Shown one piece after another: positions 11,013 to 23,600 of a stretch of 64,000 nucleotides of DNA. The notes beneath the pieces were generated by a model that was not told the origin of the DNA, did not search any database, and saw only the letters and a program-made list of their open reading frames with translations. The position numbers were made by a program, and so were the translations under genes. The stretch comes from Tetracladium setigerum (lineage: Eukaryota > Ascomycota > Leotiomycetes > Helotiales), in assembly GCA_031472005.1 (NCBI GenBank), contig PZJY01000011.1, positions 1,612,001 to 1,676,000 on the forward strand, in the 5' to 3' direction. The stretch's first letter is position 1, and each line of letters begins with the position of its first letter.

Positions 11013-12383
11013 ATGGACTCACATTCGAACAAGAGGAAGCACGGGAGTACAGCCAGGACGAGCCAAAGACAAAACATGCAAAGCACAGCGTGAGTTCACT
11101 CCCAGATCAGAAAAACATTCCATCTTTTGAATCTTTTCGATTTCTCTCAAGCCTCTTAGCATATATGTCATGCAAGGAAATGCTCCAAGGTTTTCCTTTT
11201 CAATCTCAAATCCAGCCGACTCTAATTGGGAGTTTGGTTCTTGATACGTTTAAATTTTCCTATCTTTAACCTACAACCCTCATTCTCACACTTTTATAGG
11301 GACATGTCAAAACATCTGAAAGCTCCACGAAAGACAAAATCGCCAATCTCATCAAATCTCTGGACGATTTGCTTGAAGATGGCACCGAAACTGTCCAGCT
11401 TCTTGGTCAGGGACCTTTGGTCAACTGACCAATCTCCGAAAAACTCTACAGAATAAGGAACCAGCCTCTAATATTCCCAAAGCCATCCCGCCCGTCTCCA
11501 TAACACCCTGGACCGACTCGACGATCCCAAAATCTCTCCCACCACTACCAGAAGTACTGGATCCAACCCTCAAAGCAGTTGCATTCATTCACCATGGGAC
11601 GACCGCCGGACACGCTTCAGATCTCAGTTATGAAAAACTGGAATGGGTTGGAGATGCCTACGTCTACATTATATCCACCCTTCTGATATCGCAAACCTTT
11701 CCTGGTCTTCTTCCAGGGAAATGTTCGCAAATGCGTGAACGAATTGTCAAGAACGTACAACTCGCGGAATACGCACGGCAATATGGGTTTGAAAAGAGAG
11801 CGAAACTGCCACCGATGGATTCGATCAAGCAATCAGATAAAATCAAAATCCAGGGAGATATCTTCGAAGCTTACATCGGAGCAGTGATTCTTTCGGATCC
11901 GGTCGATGGTACTGCGCGGTGCGCGGAGTGGCTGAAGAGTCTATGGAGCATGACGCTAGCGAAGGACATTCGGGCTCAAGAGCAAGCAGGAAAAGTAGAT
12001 AGTCCCATGTGGCGATTACGAGGAACAGAAGGACCGGTCCAGCTCATCGCTCCTAAATCGGAGATAGTCATACCTGCTAGGACCGACTAAAGTCTCTTAT
12101 TGGAGTGAAAGGGATAAATCTATCGTACAAGGATGTGGGTACAGAACGGAAAGACAAAAATACGAAGCTGCCTATCTTTACGGTCGGTGTTTATCTGGAT
12201 GGATGGGGAGAGAAAGACAAGCAATTGGGATTTGGAAGTGCGAATGGAAAGAAAGAAGCTGCTGCAAAGGCGGCTGAGATGGCGCTTTCAAACACAAAGT
12301 TGATGAATGTGTATGCGGAGAAGAAACGATTGTTTAATGCTCAAAAAGCTTTGGAGGAGGCGGCATTGGAGGCAGCGACCTAG
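11013..12383 (+). CDS. ribonuclease III with C-terminal dsRNA-binding domain (up to three frame breaks)
   Basis: Exon 1 is 11013-11089 and exon 2 starts at 11300 after a TATAG acceptor. The nuclease domain shows HHGTTAGHASDLSYEKLEWV then GDAYVYIISTLL, the RNase III signature with its acidic residues. KIQGDIFEAYIGAVIL supplies the second acidic motif. A dsRBD follows (INLSYKDV, LPIFTVGVYLDGWG, GKKEAAAKAAEMAL). One RNase III domain plus one dsRBD is the Rnt1/Pac1 class, which trims pre-rRNA and snRNAs, not Dicer. Reading the whole protein needs one extra base near 11040-11045, another near 11405-11427 and another near 12076-12090; the total would be about 387 residues. The last two breaks could instead be introns of 59 and 44 bases, each starting with the unusual donor GTCCAG. 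I prefer missing bases but cannot decide. Confidence 0.85.
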
Positions 12384-13045
12384 GTACGGTAGGGATTAGT
12401 TTATTCTACCTCGGAACAACAGTAAATCTACTGTAGTATACAAGTTTGGGAGAAAAGGAAATTGCCTACCTAGTACCTAGTAGGTAGTCTCTGGAATTTC
12501 GGCCTAGAAGTGCAACGCTCGTGTGACCTGAACCTCGGAGAATTTGAGAGACAAAAAGTAGGTACATTGCTAGTACCGTACCTGTTCTTTTACATTTTTC
12601 GTTACCTCAACTCTTTCTATCCCAATTGACCTGTCCATCACCTCAAAAATCTTCAAGTTCTTCCGAACGAATACCCAAAAGGCATCTCGTCCATGTTGAT
12701 ACAAATTCAACAGCTGTTTCCTCCGCCAAGCCGAAAAGGGGGTTGTTCCACTCGCCGACCACCCCTGCAACACCTCGGCATCATCAACTCTCACCTCATC
12801 GTCGCGACATGATGCGCATGATAACGCCCAATTTCCCTCCTTCTTCCCCACAAACCTCTTCAACCCCCACATTTTCCTTCTCTCCACACTGTCTTTTCCC
12901 TCTCCCTCTTACCCATGCCTACCTAATTACCTATATACATAATTACCCCTCGAGTCGCTGTTAAAAATCAACCAAATCCAATCGCAATAGATCTGTGTAG
13001 AGTACATAACGATATCAAGTCGAGGTCTATACAAAATTAGATAAG
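12384..13045. other. intergenic
   Basis: No supported gene. The plus strand at 12600-12960 is pyrimidine-rich (TTCCCTCCTTCTTCCCC-like), typical of a fungal promoter or 5' leader for the gene starting at 13046. A short GTAGGTA/TACCTA repeat lies near 12466-12486. Confidence 0.45.
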
Positions 13046-14072
13046 ATGGCGGACTCCGTTGGTACTTCACCCATCATTCCACCACACTCCCCTCGTTCCC
13101 CTCCACTCATTCTCTTCATATTGCTAACCAAATGAATGAATGAAATCCCACAGACCGCGTATTCGTCCACGCCCTCAACACGGTCAAAAAGATTCCCAAA
13201 ACCGGCGCATCACGCCCCCCACCCTCCGACCGCCTCCGCCTGTATGGCCTCTACAAACAAGCCATGGAAGGCGACGTCGACGGCGTCATGGAACGACCTC
13301 TCGGCAGCGAAGCCGGTGCGGACTCCAAACGCGAGCGCGACAAGTACGACGCCTGGGACTCGCAGCGTGGCGTGAGTAGGACTGAGGCCAAGAGACGATA
13401 TATCGAGGCGCTGATAGGGACGATGCATGTTTTTGCCAGTGCGACGCCCGATGCGAGGGCGTTGGTGGATGAGTTGGAGTTTGTTTGGGATCAGATTAAG
13501 AGTAATAGTCCGGAGTCGAGTAGTTCGTCGCCGGCGAGGAGGGGTGGTGGTGGTGGAGGAACGGGTTCGAGTTATAATGGGACAGGGAATGGAGGGCAGC
13601 AGGTCAGGCAATTTCAGCAGCCACTTTCTGGGGGGATGGGCCCATGAGGGTGTTGAGTCCGATGTCGCAGGATGATGAGGTGGAGCGGGAAGAAGAGGAG
13701 GAAGTGGTACGGAGGGGATATGAGGGAGAAGAGGAAGATAGAGAGGAGTCGGAGAAGGCAAAGGAGAAGAATCCTGGGAGGTGGAGGAAAACTGTTGAGC
13801 AGGCGTTAATGAGAATGACAGCTGAGGTGGCGGCGCTCAGAGAACAGATTGCTACTGGTAGAGAATATCAGGGAAAGAGAGCGAGGTCGTTTGGATCGTG
13901 GGTTGCTTGGCTGCTGTGGTTAGCTATGAGACACGCTTTGGTGGACGTGTGTCTCTTGGGGATGTTGTTGCTGTGGTTGAGGAGAAGAAGGGATAGAAGG
14001 GTTGAGGATCTCGTGAGGCAGATCTTTAGGATTGGACGGGAGTATATTCGGAGAGTCTTGCCAGAACGATGA
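13046..14072 (+). CDS. acyl-CoA-binding protein with C-terminal membrane anchor, ACBD5/Atg37-like (one-base frame break)
   Basis: Exon 1 is only 16 bases (13046-13061); exon 2 is 13154-14072. Joining restores MADSVDRVFVHALNTVKKIP. The ACB domain covers about residues 5-105 with the expected YGLYKQAMEGDV, KYDAWDSQRGVS and EAKRRYIEALIG motifs, which line the acyl-CoA site. A G/S-rich linker, an acidic stretch and a coiled-coil-like helix (residues 240-265) come next, then a hydrophobic anchor (WVAWLLWLAMRHALVDVCLL) near the end and a basic tail. Atg37 and ACBD5 have this build and sit in the peroxisome membrane in pexophagy and lipid transfer; placing this protein there is inference. The frame breaks between GGMGP and MRVLSPM at GGGCCC, 13638-13643; one more base gives about 311 residues. 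Confidence 0.87.
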
Positions 14073-14205
14073 AATTCACCCGATACCGTAGATCAACGAA
14101 AGCCGAAACATGACACGGCGACAAGGCAGAAACAGTCAAGCCAACGACAACATTTCATTCTAACACGTACTGTACTACTATACAATACAGCTTTGGCGGG
14201 TTACC

Positions 14206-14805
14206 TCAGGACATGGTATTCTTCTGCGCAGCACCCTCAACAGGATTGCATCGATCCAATCTTTGAGGCGCGAACAGTTCTCCTTGAGGAGGATTTTTAT
14301 TCGACCACTCCCAATCATCCAAAACTCCAGCCTTCAGAAGAACCTTTCCTGGGAACGATTCTCCCGTCCTCATGACCGTAGTACCGCAATTTCCACAGAA
14401 GTGAGAAGTAATCTTCTTCCCCGTGTCTGCAGTCTTGGAAATGGTTTTGGGTGTACCTAGAGCTTGTGAGCAAGCAAGCAAAGCTGGATGAGAGTCTGGA
14501 AGAGAGAGGATTTTGAAATGTGACTAGGTATATAAAGAGGGAAGTAGGGAGGGGGTGGTGCAAACAAGCACTTACCCTCTAGCTTAAAATTATCCTCGGG
14601 AATGACAAGGTTGTCACTATATACGCTGCCGGAAATCTTCTTGCAATCGCTGCAGTGACAGAGGAGGTGAGCTTCTGGTTCGCCGGTGAAATTCACACGG
14701 AGCTATGGGGAATTCTTAGCAATGGGTTCATTCCTTGGTTCTGGACTGGACCAGCTTGAAGAAGAACGGATATACCTGGTCACAGAAACATCCACCTGCA
14801 GGCAT
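14206..14805 (-). CDS. GFA/CENP-V-type zinc protein
   Basis: Exons 14776-14805, 14576-14702 and 14206-14456 give 135 residues with no frame defect. The zinc ligands of the family are present in order: GCFC near the start, CHCSDC (residues 28-33), and HFCGNCGT about residues 73-80. This is the glutathione-dependent formaldehyde-activating enzyme/CENP-V fold; the best-known members bind two zinc ions and a few act on S-hydroxymethylglutathione. Most fungal members have no known substrate, so the name gives the fold and not a proven activity. Confidence 0.92.
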
Positions 14806-15685
14806 TTTGACGTGGGATATATATAGTGCGGCGTAGGTATTTGAGAGAAATTTAATTGGAGAGATAATCTTAGAGAGTAATACAGAATTCAAGAACCTTG
14901 ACGGCTATCTATCAGATATATATATACCCCCTCCTCCTTCCCCTCCCGTCATTTTCGGCACAAACCAGAGAAGCCTTGCGCTCGAGTCAGGAATTTGGGC
15001 AATGATAATGTAACTAGCAGCAACCTCTTCCAAATGTTCCCGCATACATCATCATTCTAGTTCCAAGCTTGGTTCCATAGACACCATTACTCCATTTATT
15101 CCACTATCCAATTAACCCATTACATATCTTCTCACCACCCCATTAACAATACGGCCAAGATGCGGGGAGGGGGATTTGATACTGGATCGATTTTCATTCC
15201 CAAATCCCGGATGGCGTCCCATCCGCCCTTTTCTCCGTGTCTTTTCAACCATTCAACCCAATTGAAAGTGAGCATAACAAGTTTTCAACTTAACTAGGTA
15301 GCTAACTTGGAGACGCTATTTGGAATACTTCTCACCTTATCCTTTTTTGGAGGTGAATCATACCTGCTAGTGAATAATGGAACGGGAATATCAAATGACG
15401 TTGTTGGAGTTTGGAGAGATGATGTTGTTCCCGTCCCGAGGCAATGGAATACCGAACCCCGCCAAGCTTTGCTTGTTCCACTCACTGAGTTTCACACTTA
15501 ACGCCCTCTTCTTGACGCATCTATCACCTATGCGAACGAGCTACGACGCGATCTGAATTGACTTAGTTCAAAGTTGTTACACGTGTGGATTAATCAGATG
15601 ACTTGCTGAGATATCATCAACGGCAACCAAAACTTCAGAGATTGAAAATCATCTCTCATCGGGGCGACGAGAGAAGGACGACGAA
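14806..15685. other. intergenic, divergent promoter region
   Basis: It lies between the minus-strand GFA gene and a plus-strand gene. A run of TATATATATACCCCC lies at 14917-14932. Open frames here are short and overlap on both strands; I see no gene. Confidence 0.45.
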
Positions 15686-17122
15686 ATGGAGCAAACGAAA
15701 TCCAATCAGGGTCGTGGTCATCCATCTCAACCTCCTCCTCAACAACGTCGTCAATCTATAGGGGATGTAAGTTTCGTATTCTCATTCTCATACATCTTAT
15801 ATATTTACTCCTCTATAAGCGAGAGATGGATTATCCTCCCCTTTTTCTTTTCGCTTCTGTAGAATTGGGCGGCGGGGAAGGGAAGGGTTGGGTTGGTTCA
15901 CAGCATGTTCATATCCACACTCTCGTCCTACACATCAGGTTCTGTTCAACCAAACATCACATTCCACAGCCTCCAAACACATGCACACACTAAGAATAAA
16001 TAAAACACCAAACTAACTCACACGCAACAGCTCCCATCTCAAAGACCCATCCCAACCATCAACCCCGCCATCTTCATCCCATTCAGCTTCATCCCGCCCT
16101 CGCCCACAACCGCCCCAAAAACGCAAGAAGAACACCTCCAAAAACTCATCTCAAACCTGCAAGTACAACACGAAACGGTCAAAAAAAACCTCATCACCGT
16201 AACCATCACACGCGCCAAGCAAATCCGCAAATCCGCTCAAGCAGAACTAGACACCCTACCAGAATCCGCTCGAACTGAAATACAAGATCTCTCTCACGAT
16301 GAGATATTCAAGAATGATATTGAAGAGACGGTGAGGAGAATGCGTGTCAAACCGCGACCGGATGCGAAGAGTGAGGATTTTGAAAGGAAGGCGGCATCGG
16401 CGGAGGTGAGGAGGCCGAGTGTGTCATTTGAGCGGAGGAGGTCGAGTGTTTCGATGGAGAGGAGAAGATCGAGTGTTTCCTCTGCAGATGGTGGTGTGAG
16501 GAAGGCTTTTACGTTTCGTGAGAATGGGCAGATTGTTAAAATCACGAGGACGGCGGCGGTCATTAGGGCGGAGACGATGAGGCTGATTCGGGATTTAGTC
16601 GATGAGAGTGTTGCTGAGATTGAGGCGTATGAAAGGAGGGCCGAGGAGACGGTGGGCGGATATCGAGCTTTGCTTGAGCAGGAACGGTTGCGGATGAGGA
16701 ATTCGAATGGGAATCTGACAGGAAATGGGAATCCAAATAATTCCAATTTCTATGCCAACGTCCACGGCTACGGCAATCCAAACACCACCGAACGAGCACT
16801 CTCAAATTCATACGCCAGCTCACCCGCCGAACGACCTTTCCCCCCACCAAAGGGCATTCTAACAAACTCGCACCAAGCAAGTCCGATTGATAGAGTGGCT
16901 TTGAGAAGAATGAGTATAGGGACTTCTCCAGGGGATGGTTACAATGGCCATCCTGCTACAGCACAGGAACAACAACAGAGAATGGATGAGCGGCGGAGAG
17001 AGGAGGCGATGGAGTTGGCGAGGATCGAGATGGAGGCCAAGGCTATGAGGGATGAGATTGGAAAGAGGCTGGGGCCGGAGGAGGTGGCGAGGTTGGAGGC
17101 GTTGAGAGCGAGGAAGAGATGA
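15686..17122 (+). CDS. uncharacterised protein with RRxSVS repeats and a coiled-coil end
   Basis: Exon 1 is 15686-15766 and exon 2 16031-17122, about 390 residues; the 264-base intron may hide a further small exon. I do not recognise the family. Visible features: a Q/P-rich start; a helical segment with HLQKLISNLQVQHETVKKN; at about residues 160-185 three close copies of an R-R-x-S-V-S motif (RRPSVS, RRRSSVS, RRRSSVS), each fitting the PKA consensus R-R-x-S; a second helical stretch with ETMRLIRDLVDESVAEIEAY; and a charged C-terminal helix full of E, R and M ending LRARKR. There is no signal peptide or membrane span. The coding strand alternates between C-rich and G-rich blocks. Confidence 0.75.
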
Positions 17123-17330
17123 GTACTGGCTGTTTGATGGATTAATCGGACCTTTTTCGTGTTATTTTGGGTGGGGTTGGCGAGGTGTGGGAGTTTAAGG
17201 GATTAAAATGGGATGGATGAATAGATCGATGGGAGGGAGGTGGAGATATTAATGATTGCTTCGAGGAGAAAGATTTTGATAATAACAGCGAGTATCACGC
17301 ATGGATTTGTTACCAGAGGTAACAATGGAA

Positions 17331-17370
17331 CATAGCAACATAGCAACATAGCAACATAGCAACATAGCAA
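17331..17370. repeat. (CATAGCAA)5 microsatellite
   Basis: Five perfect copies of the 8-mer CATAGCAA in a row, in the 3' flank of the gene ending at 17122. Confidence 0.95.
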
Positions 17371-17892
17371 GTGTCTATAAAAAACCACTAAAGAAACGTT
17401 ATTTTACAAAATCAAAAGCTTTTCCTAGCCTGACCTAATCAAACACCATCAAAACACTATCAAGAGATATTCGAAAGAAGGATTTTGGTTTTCTCACATT
17501 CCAGTCATACTTTTCCTCCCCTTTCATCAATATCTAATCTACCTAAGCAGAATGAACACAACCCTCCCTAATTGACCCACCTACCCAACTCTCCCTTCCC
17601 GAAAAACCCCAAATCCCTTACAATAACAAAAAAGCACATGAAACCGAAAACAAAGCAACAACAATAACAGCCCAAACAACAGAAACCCAAACATCAATCA
17701 CCACATCAGTAGCAGCAGGAACAGGAGCAGGAGCTATCTTGTGACTGCGTTGTTCGATACTGCTGCTGCTACTGCTGCCACGCAGTAATCCAAAACCCAA
17801 ACCCCTCTCCCTAGTTGTAAGTGTGTGCTGAGGAGGGCTTTGGAGAGGCGAATGTTTTGGAGAAGGTGAGGTGGATTTGGATTGGCATTTCT

Positions 17893-17905
17893 GGGGGGGG
17901 GGGGG
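17893..17905. repeat. G13 homopolymer
   Basis: Thirteen consecutive G residues followed by TGTGTGTGG. Its true length is uncertain given the indel pattern in this sequence. Confidence 0.9.
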
Positions 17906-18682
17906 TGTGTGGTGGGGTGAGGTTTGGAATGGGATGGGATAGGTTAGGATAGGAGGTGTTATTTGAGTTGTAGTTTTATTTGGAGTTGGTTGCGGTTTGA
18001 TTTGATCTGTATTAATTCATATTGATTTGTGTTAGGTTGTGTTGAGTTGGGTTGCGTTGTGTTGTGTTCTCTGATTTTGTCGGTATTTTCTTTCAAGGAG
18101 TGAGTGATGCGAATGTGGTTTTGAGTGATTATCTTGTGGCGAGAACAAATAAAAAATAAAATAAACAGAAGGGGAAGCCGAAGACTTTGAATTATAATCC
18201 CTCTATCTTGAATTGAACTGACTACTCGGGAAGTGAATGTTGGTAGGAAGTCGCTTGCCAAGGAGATTTTAGTCACTTTCGGAGCTAGGTAGATTCTGCT
18301 GCTTTGTGAATTGACCCGCGCTTGTGTGAATGCTTAAGTGGTAAGCTAGTAAGGTTGGCGAGAAAGCTTGACTTGTTTATTTTTTGAAAGTTTGTGGATA
18401 ATTTGGAAATGAAAAGTAGTCCAAAAATATGAATATTATTAGTTCGTAGAAATAGCTGGAAACAACTGAAATACACTTCGCAGCAGCCATAACAACAGCA
18501 ATGTAAGTACCAAAACAGAACACTCAAATCCATATTCAGCCATATCAACCTGCTTCAAATAATTTGTAAAATTAATCAGAAATTCAAAATCCTCCTGCAA
18601 TCCATACGAGATAATTCGCCAACCAAAAGTGTGCTGCGAAAACAGCCGCTCACAGGATATTAACCAACAGTTTCGTCGTGAA

Positions 18683-19668
18683 TCATCGAATCCTGTCGAG
18701 TCTCTTCGTGTTCATCGGAATGTAATCATCGTCTTCCGGCCCAGGAGGGTCACGTAGACTACACTTGGCGAGAAGCCGTCTCATAGCATCATCGTCCCCA
18801 AACTCCCTACCCATATTCTGTGCAAGAGCCCTCAATCTTTTTGCCCCTTCACTGATATCATTAAGCTGCGCATCGATCTCATCGCCCTCCTCATCATCCT
18901 CGTCACTGTCTTCTTCAAACTGATATTTTGAATAGTCTTGAACTTTACGTAGCACGCCATTGCTTTCATCTTGGGATGCGTATCCAAAACTCTTCATGTC
19001 TTCCAAAAAGTCCTTTCGCGCTTGACTTTCAAATTGAATTTGGTCGTCCTCTTGTCGAATTCGTGGCGTGGAAGTGCAGAGGAGGAATGCTGCCATGGCT
19101 TTGTCGTTCATTTGGCTGGTTGCAGTACCCCATCCTGGCGTGTGAGATTCATGCTTAACGGGTCGTCGTACCCTGGATGATTGGATTGCGTTGATAAATT
19201 GTTTCGCTCGGGTGTGGATTTTAAGTTTGAATTCTTCTGTGCACGTCGCAACAGGAAAGTAAAATGTTGTCAGAGTACAGTTACAGAGATTCTGAAGATC
19301 GTGGCTGCCATCTTCAACACATATATCGGGGACCGTTTGACGCAGGATGTAAGGTTGTAGAGCGGTACTGAATGATTCCGATTCGCCTTCATCGACAGGG
19401 CCTTTCCATTCTGTAAATAAGCTCGTTAGCCCTGCATCCATTTACTGATGTATGAGAGTGACGGACGTAAAATGACTGCGATTTCATCAGGTGTCTCTTC
19501 TTTTTGCATCCAGTATACTCCAACACATTTGGGATTGCGTGCAGTAAGTCGGAGGGAATTTTGGAGTGCTTGTCTTGCGGGAGAAGATGGCAAATCGATC
19601 TTTGAATCCGAGTGGAGTAAAAATGTCTGTATCTTGATGATCTGTGGTGTCTCCAGATCTGCGGCCAT
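18683..19668 (-). CDS. conserved-looking protein of unknown function
   Basis: Exon 1 is 19467-19668 and exon 2 18683-19410, about 309 residues. The intron has a CTAAC branch point and a TTTACAG acceptor but a GTCCGT donor; splicing gives DEIAVILQWKGPVDEGES across the join. The first 90 residues (GVYWMQKEETPDEIAVILQW) faintly recall one half of a dimeric alpha/beta-barrel (ABM-like) fold. The C-terminal third is strongly acidic (EEDSDEDDEEGDE) and then helical (GAKRLRALAQNMGREFG). No signal peptide or membrane span. I do not recognise the family, and the barrel idea is weak. Confidence 0.75.
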
Positions 19669-20605
19669 CGTTTTTGATGGGGAAAGAGGGAAGCTTTGAG
19701 GTTTCGTGAGGTTAAAGCTGGACAAAATTAATTTGCTCTGTGAGCTTAGAGAGATAAAATGTTGACGGAGAATTATTATTAGAACAGAAGAGTTGGAAGT
19801 TTTATTACTGAGAGTAAACCGCCCATTTTGGGGATTCAACAACTTAAGGAAGTTCGCTGCCTTGAAGGCTGAAGTTTAGCTTGCCAGACCGAGGACGGTT
19901 AGTATACAACTACCCCACGTGCTTTTGTGCTGACTAAGCAATCGCTTATATATAATCTGCCCGATAACAGGTCTGAGCCTGAAAGCACTTTTGGTCATTG
20001 GTAGGTATCCACAAATACTGACCACGACTGAAAACAACGAATCGGACTTTAGTTGATGGAAACTTAGTACTTAATAAAGGAGAGTAGAGGGTAAGGGTAG
20101 CGTGGATAAAGAGGTTATAGGGTGAGAACAAGTGGATAGAACATAATCCGTTTTGAGTCGGATGGGATAAATTATACAAGGTGGAAATTTAAGATATTAA
20201 AATTAAATCGGAGGAGCAGGAAGTTATAGGTGTAGAATCGAGTGACGAGATTTCTAGTGATGAGTTAGTTGATAGTATAGTTTGTAACGAAAGTGTTACG
20301 GAATTAATGGTCGAAAATGTCGGCGAGAGCAAGAATAATGGCAAGAAGGAGGATGAAGAAGGGGGAATTGCAGCTAGACTCTTGCGAGGGATAGGAAAAG
20401 AGGATCCTGTGTTTGAAGAAAAAGGAAATCAAACTAGAAAGAGGACAATTTAGTAGTGATGAGGCGAAAGGTGAAAGATTTTTAACGCGGTTTAAGAGAG
20501 ACGTTCTTTTTACCGTGGTTTAGCATAAACGTTTACTATAATATCAAACAATCTAGTCAAGACTATGCTATATATACATTCTATTATTTTGTTAACTTTT
20601 TTATA
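19669..20605. other. intergenic with a possible gene fragment
   Basis: AT-richer than its surroundings. On the plus strand, 20191-20453 is open for about 85 codons (SSDEISSDELVDSIVCNESV, then GIAARLLRGIGKEDPVFEEK) ending in TAG, with no start codon near its beginning. It could be a remnant of a gene or mobile element; I recognise no domain. Confidence 0.35.
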
Positions 20606-23600
20606 TTAAAGGCCATTGTTTTGTTTTGCATATGTTAACAGTCCCGCTTCTTCTAGCATGCTAACGAAAACTTCATCCTCCGCCCTTAATAGTTCCGAGG
20701 CCGTTGCAAAGGCGATGACTTCACCCTGATCTAAAATCAAAATCTTCTCATAGTTCAACTAGAATCCCCGGAGGGATTTTATTAGTTTTCATTCTTGTTG
20801 ATATTTTTTTGATAGAAAACGTCAATAACACTTACAGCTGTTCCCAAGTCGTGTACGATTGCAATGGTGGTTGAAGCTTGGAATTCTTGTTGGATTACGG
20901 TCTGGATTTGTGAAGCGGTTCTAGGATCGAGCCCAGATGTTGCTGTGTTAAAAATGGAGACGTCAGCTCGAAGAGTGAAGGAGAGGAATTGGAGGGAAAG
21001 AAAGAGGAAACTGTTCAATCACCTTCATCGAGTATCAATATTGAGGAGTCAACTAGGATAGCTCGTGCTAGGGCAAGGAGTTGCGCCTGGCCTGTGGATA
21101 GTTTGAAACTGGACGGCAAGATTCTAGTCAGTATTTTGCTCGAATTAGAGAGGTGCCTTTTTTACATACATATCTGATGAGAAATCGATGTCCAGCAATT
21201 CAGAATGACCCCCGGCCGTTGAGATTGAGTTCAGATGAGGTAGCAACCCCGACTTATCCAATACACGCATTAGCGATTCATCTTCGTGGAGTCCAAAAGG
21301 ATCCAAATTCTCCCTGATAGTGACAGGAAAGACTTCCGGTGCCTGCGGTACGGTTGCTATCCTCGTCCTCAAGTGGCGTGGTTCAAGTGCGGCAATATCC
21401 ACTCCATCAATCATCAGGCTTCCAGTCTCCGGAACGAGCATTTTCATGATTGCAAGCATAAGTGAGGACTTACCCGCCCCGGTGCGGCCGATCACAGCAG
21501 TTTTGCTACCAGGGGAGAATTCGAGATCAATGGCGTGGAGAGAGAGTGGTAACCCAGCGCGATACCGGCCACTATAGTTGTTGAATACTATCCTGCCTGA
21601 TGACGGCCAACTGGTGAGAACATCGATTGACGGCGATGTAATGTCTTCTACGGTGTATTCTTGGGCCGTTTCGACGAATTCTTGGATCCTTCGGAGGGAA
21701 ACAATGTCAACTTCAAATTGGCCAAGAAATCTGACCATGTTGTTCATCATCGTGGAAATTTGAAGGACGTAGAGAAGAACGAATCCCATGGTTGCTGTTC
21801 CAGTGGAGAAAGCCATCAGCGTATACATAGAAGATGCCACGAGAATCCTGTGGCTCAGTTTTAGCTAGTTTTCTATCTTTTTCATGTCGGAGCGACCTGC
21901 TAACTTACATGGAAAGAAATTCAAGACGAACTGCCAGCCAGATATCAATAGTCATAAGTGCTATGAGACCTCTGAGGTTGTCCTTGATTCGCTCGGCCAT
22001 TTTTATTTTCTGCGAGCCTGTCTGATGGAAGACTTTGAAGATTACTTTCGCTGTCTCGGCTTCTTGGACTGCCGTTATTATGGGTGTTCGTGTATTGATT
22101 TCGATTTTTTTGATGAGACGGGAGGTGCTCAGATATCGAGTTTGCATGCCAAGGTACAAAACTGTCAGAGGCACAAGGAATACAATAGAGGTTGGAGTCG
22201 ACAAGAGCAGAATTCCTAGAACAAGGACCAGATCTGTGATCAGAACGGCCAAGGAGACGACACTCCCACTCAATGACATATCAGTTCTGGCAAGATCGTT
22301 AGTAAAGCGATTCAGAATCTGTGCTTGGGGCTGGGTTTCGAAAAAGGCCATTGGTGCTCCCAAGACGGAGTGGACAAGCTTTCTGTGAAGGAGCAATGCC
22401 GCAGGAAGTATACAGAGGTTATATGCCGAGAGGACGAATAGAAACAAACCCAGGACCTGTAAGAAGCCGAAAAAAGCGAAATTTAGCAGGTCACTGATTG
22501 ATTCCCGGGAAGCTGTTTTTTCCGCTGCCATTCGCAGACAGTAGGTGCTTAGAAATGACGAAACACGCGTAAAAATGACCAGAAGAATGACCAAGCCCCA
22601 TGCTGAAAGCGACGCTGATTTAGCCCAGCTTCTAAAAAGCACAAAATTGCTCGCTTGCTTGGGCAAATGTGATGATGTAGCTTTTGCCGAGTCTGAACTG
22701 AAGACAGTGATATCCTCTTCCTGAATCTCGGTGGAGTGTACCTGAGCTGCCAACTTGGTTGCTAAATCATTTGATGGAATTCCCGAAGTTACTTCTTCGG
22801 TGTTCGAAAGAGGAATTAGGGTGGTCTCTTTCCTCCCGGGAAGTGATGGGCTCGAACTGGATACCCCATCAGCAAGATCGAGTACGCTTTGTTCAGTCTC
22901 TTTGAGAGTTCCGTCTTTGATCATGAAGATCCTATCCGCTGCCGCAATGACCCTCAGAGAATTGGTAACAACGATTCGGGTTCTGCCTTTGATCATGCCA
23001 TTCTTGCCGAGAATATTTTCTATGACATGACTTTGCACTTTGACATCAAGAGCGGACAACGGATCATCAAGAACACAAATGTCGCTCTTAGAATACGCTG
23101 CACGAGCAAGGCATATGCGAGCTTTCTGGCCTCCAGACAGAGCGAGCGCGCCTCCCAGCCGTGTCTCGTCTCCCTTTGGTAGGCTCAGGAGATCTGCTCG
23201 AAGACAGCTTGCGAAAATTGCTTCTTCATATCGAGTGGCGTTGAACGCTGTCCCAAAAAGGATATTTTCGCGGATTGTTCCATCCATCAGCCACGGTTCT
23301 TGTGGCATATAAGTGATGGCCCCGCCGACGCTAACATTTCCTTCAAGTGGTCTTGCAATGCCTAGAAGTGTATTGATGATTGCAGTCTTGCCTGATCCAA
23401 CAGCACCGCTGATGGTGACGAGTTCTCCTGGATTTGCGGTCATGTGGACTTTTGATAGAAATCGCTTTTCATCAGCCCAACCCAAGGCAACATTTTCCAG
23501 GGTAACCTTCCCAACTTCAAAGGGTATAGATGCTTGATTTGGCGGTTCAAAACCTTGGAGATCCGTGAAGCTGCGAATTCGCAAAAAGGAGGTTCTTGCT

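Larger units (their letters stand above)
17123..18682. other. intergenic, low-complexity
   Basis: It separates two convergent genes and holds an 8-base tandem repeat, a G13 tract and a GTTG-rich stretch (18000-18070). A minus-strand frame at 17618-17800 ends in a hydrophobic helix but has no convincing start or homology. No supported gene. Confidence 0.5.
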
